From Gammaproteobacteria bacterium (GTDB taxonomy: Bacteria > Pseudomonadota > Gammaproteobacteria > SZUA-152): DNA of 58,823 nt. Below, piece after piece: positions 57,479 through 58,823 of the stretch (position 1 is its first letter; each line of letters starts with the position of its first letter). The notes beneath the pieces were generated by a model. The model did not search any database. It saw only the letters and a list, made by a program, of their open reading frames with translations, and was not told the origin of the DNA. The translations under genes were made by a program, and so were the position numbers. The stretch spans positions 1 to 58,823 of the forward strand of contig JAKISS010000012.1 in the NCBI GenBank assembly GCA_021648485.1, in the 5' to 3' direction.

Positions 57479-58272
57479 TCCGTTTCGCAGACCTTGTTAT
57501 TCTGTTCAACCTGCTGGCCGGTACGACCAAAACGACGCTGTCGAGTGGCAAACGACGCAATGGCATCGTTCAACGCATCAAGATTAAAATCCGGCCATAA
57601 AATATTGCTGAAATAAAATTCGGTATAAGCCAGCTGCCATAACAGAAAATTACTGATGCGGCTTTCACCACCAGTACGAATAAACAAATCCGGCTCTGGC
57701 AAGTCTGCCAGACACATACCATCAGCCATGCGTTCCGGCGTAATGTCATCTACATTCAATTGACCGGCTTGCACTTGAGTGGCGAGTGATTTTGCCGCCT
57801 GGGTAATATCCCATCGTCCCCCATAGTTGGCCGCTACGACAACCGTCAGCCCGGTGTTGCTCTGCGTGAGTACCTGTGCTTCGGCAATACGTTTTTGCAG
57901 CGCTTTGCTGAATCCCTTGATATCGCCAATCACCCGCAATCGCACATTATTTTTGTGCAGACGCTTCACTTCCCGTCCCAGTGCTGTCATGAATAACTCC
58001 ATGAGCAGACCCACTTCCTGTTTTGGGCGACGCCAATTTTCACTGCTGAAGGCAAATAGCGTCAATACGTCAACGCCTCCTTTTGCGCAGCCCTCCACCA
58101 CACCACGCACTGCTTCCACACCGGCACGATGCCCCATAATACGAGGCTGATTCCGTTTTTCTGCCCAACGCCCGTTGCCATCCATGATAATGGCAACATG
58201 TCGGGGGATGTTTTGCTTTCCGGCAGAAAGCGCGGAAGAAGATGTGTCAGAGGGGGTGTCGTTTACCATCAC
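57472..58272 (-). CDS. uppS: Undecaprenyl diphosphate synthase
   Basis: A 266-residue cis-prenyltransferase that makes the C55 lipid carrier for peptidoglycan. The signature HVAIIMDGNGRWAEKRN carries the catalytic aspartate; TLFAFSSENWRRP and IRTGGESRISNFLLWQLAY are the other conserved blocks. The first 20 residues are a Ser-rich extension, and the second codon (also ATG) is an equally good start. Confidence 0.96.
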   Translation of the reverse strand: MMVNDTPSDTSSSALSAGKQNIPRHVAIIMDGNGRWAEKRNQPRIMGHRAGVEAVRGVVEGCAKGGVDVLTLFAFSSENWRRPKQEVGLLMELFMTALGREVKRLHKNNVRLRVIGDIKGFSKALQKRIAEAQVLTQSNTGLTVVVAANYGGRWDITQAAKSLATQVQAGQLNVDDITPERMADGMCLADLPEPDLFIRTGGESRISNFLLWQLAYTEFYFSNILWPDFNLDALNDAIASFATRQRRFGRTGQQVEQNNKVCETEC

Positions 58273-58392
58273 AAACCTACATTACGAATACGCCGCCATT
58301 GAGCGGCAAAGGGTACAAAGAGGGGATGGCGTGATGACACGAGAGGCTCACTAATCGAATATAGGGTCAGTAATAATAAAGGAAATAGAAAA

Positions 58393-58823
58393 TTATAATT
58401 CCATCAAATCTTTTTCTTTGGCCTCCAGCAACACATCCACTTCAGCGATGCGTTTATCTGTCAGTTTTTGAATAGCCGCTTCAGCCTGACGTTCTTCGTC
58501 TTCGGTAATCTCTTTTTCTTTTAGCAGTTCTTTGAAATCACTATTGGCATCACGGCGAATATTACGAATCGCTACCTTGGCATGCTCACCTTCGGCACGC
58601 ACCACTTTGGTCATATCACGACGACGCTCTTCAGTCAATGCAGGCAACGGTACACGAATCACCGTACCTGAAGTGGCCGGGTTCAGGCCCAGATCGGAGG
58701 TTATAATGGCCTTTTCCACGGCCTGCACCATGTTTTTTTCCCAGGGAGTCACTGTCAACATACGCGCATCGGCAACACTCACTGTTGCCACTTGATTCAG
58801 TGCTGTTTCCGTACCGTAATAAT
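58393..58823 (-). CDS. frr: Ribosome recycling factor (5' end outside the window)
   Basis: About 143 C-terminal codons of RRF, which splits post-termination ribosomes. [48 protein letters not shown] and [28 protein letters not shown] are family blocks. The frame runs through the window edge, so the roughly 40 first residues are missing. An ATG at 58791 is internal. Its place before uppS is the conserved one. Confidence 0.95.
   Translation of the reverse strand, partial: YYGTETALNQVATVSVADARMLTVTPWEKNMVQAVEKAIITSDLGLNPATSGTVIRVPLPALTEERRRDMTKVVRAEGEHAKVAIRNIRRDANSDFKELLKEKEITEDEERQAEAAIQKLTDKRIAEVDVLLEAKEKDLMEL

Noticed and set aside
1-58823. CRISPR array, rRNA or tRNA genes
   Set aside because: No regularly spaced repeats and no cloverleaf or rRNA-like segments were recognised anywhere in the window.

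Overview
The window looks like a chromosomal segment of a gammaproteobacterium. Two of the most conserved gammaproteobacterial gene strings frame it: der-bamB-yfgM-hisS-ispG-rodZ-pilF-rlmN-ndk at the left, and frr-uppS-cdsA-dxr-rseP-bamA-ompH-lpxD-fabZ-lpxA-lpxB-rnhB-(island)-dnaE-accA at the right. Na+-NQR, c-type cytochromes, outer-membrane assembly and lipid A genes show a Gram-negative respiring bacterium. No genus can be named safely; the mix of NQR, periplasmic/outer-membrane cytochromes and copper and arsenic genes would fit an environmental chemotroph. There are no rRNA or tRNA genes and no CRISPR array.

Layout. 422-1135: an orphan FixJ-type response regulator. 1253-11347 (minus): the housekeeping string, interrupted only by a small DUF2513-like gene. 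11541-12815: a secreted monohaem cytochrome fused to an outer-membrane barrel (Cyc2-like architecture). 13054-14772: an AAA15-type ATPase plus a RloB/TOPRIM-like partner, a candidate phage-defence pair. 15392-22201: a small cytochrome c, then nqrABCDEF, an NqrM-like gene and a CBS-domain gene. This block sits between two direct copies of a ~55 bp sequence. 22221-23260: MITE-like repeats and a broken IS1595-type transposase. 23675-27048: a RoxA-like dihaem lipoprotein, then DoxX and rhodanese genes divergent from a MarR regulator, with two strong palindromes between them. 27064-29050 (minus): a CYTH phosphatase and an oligopeptide-type binding lipoprotein. 29776-33295: AT-rich copper genes (CusF-like, Met/His-rich barrel, CusB-like) with no pump gene. 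33713-36124: PEP synthase. 36240-39205 (minus): the arsenate module arsR-GAPDH-arsJ, with a MITE inserted after arsR.

39301-58823 (minus) is the lipid A / outer-membrane / replication string. Between rnhB and dnaE it is split by a small island (about 43.9-46.7 kb). The island holds a decayed histidine kinase, an integrase stump, a Tae4-type amidase effector overlapping a small membrane gene (possible immunity protein), and a SPOR-like membrane protein.

How the parts work together: the core strings make isoprenoid precursors and carriers (IspG, Dxr, UppS), lipid A (LpxA/D/B, FabZ), phospholipid (CdsA, AccA) and the outer-membrane machinery that inserts proteins such as the cytochrome-barrel fusion (BamA, BamB, OmpH). 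NQR supplies a sodium gradient. The accessory blocks deal with metals (Cu, As), phage and competitor warfare, and extracytoplasmic redox chemistry. Short palindromic repeats with a CGTAGGGTG head occur throughout, and one of them supplies the stop codon of arsJ.
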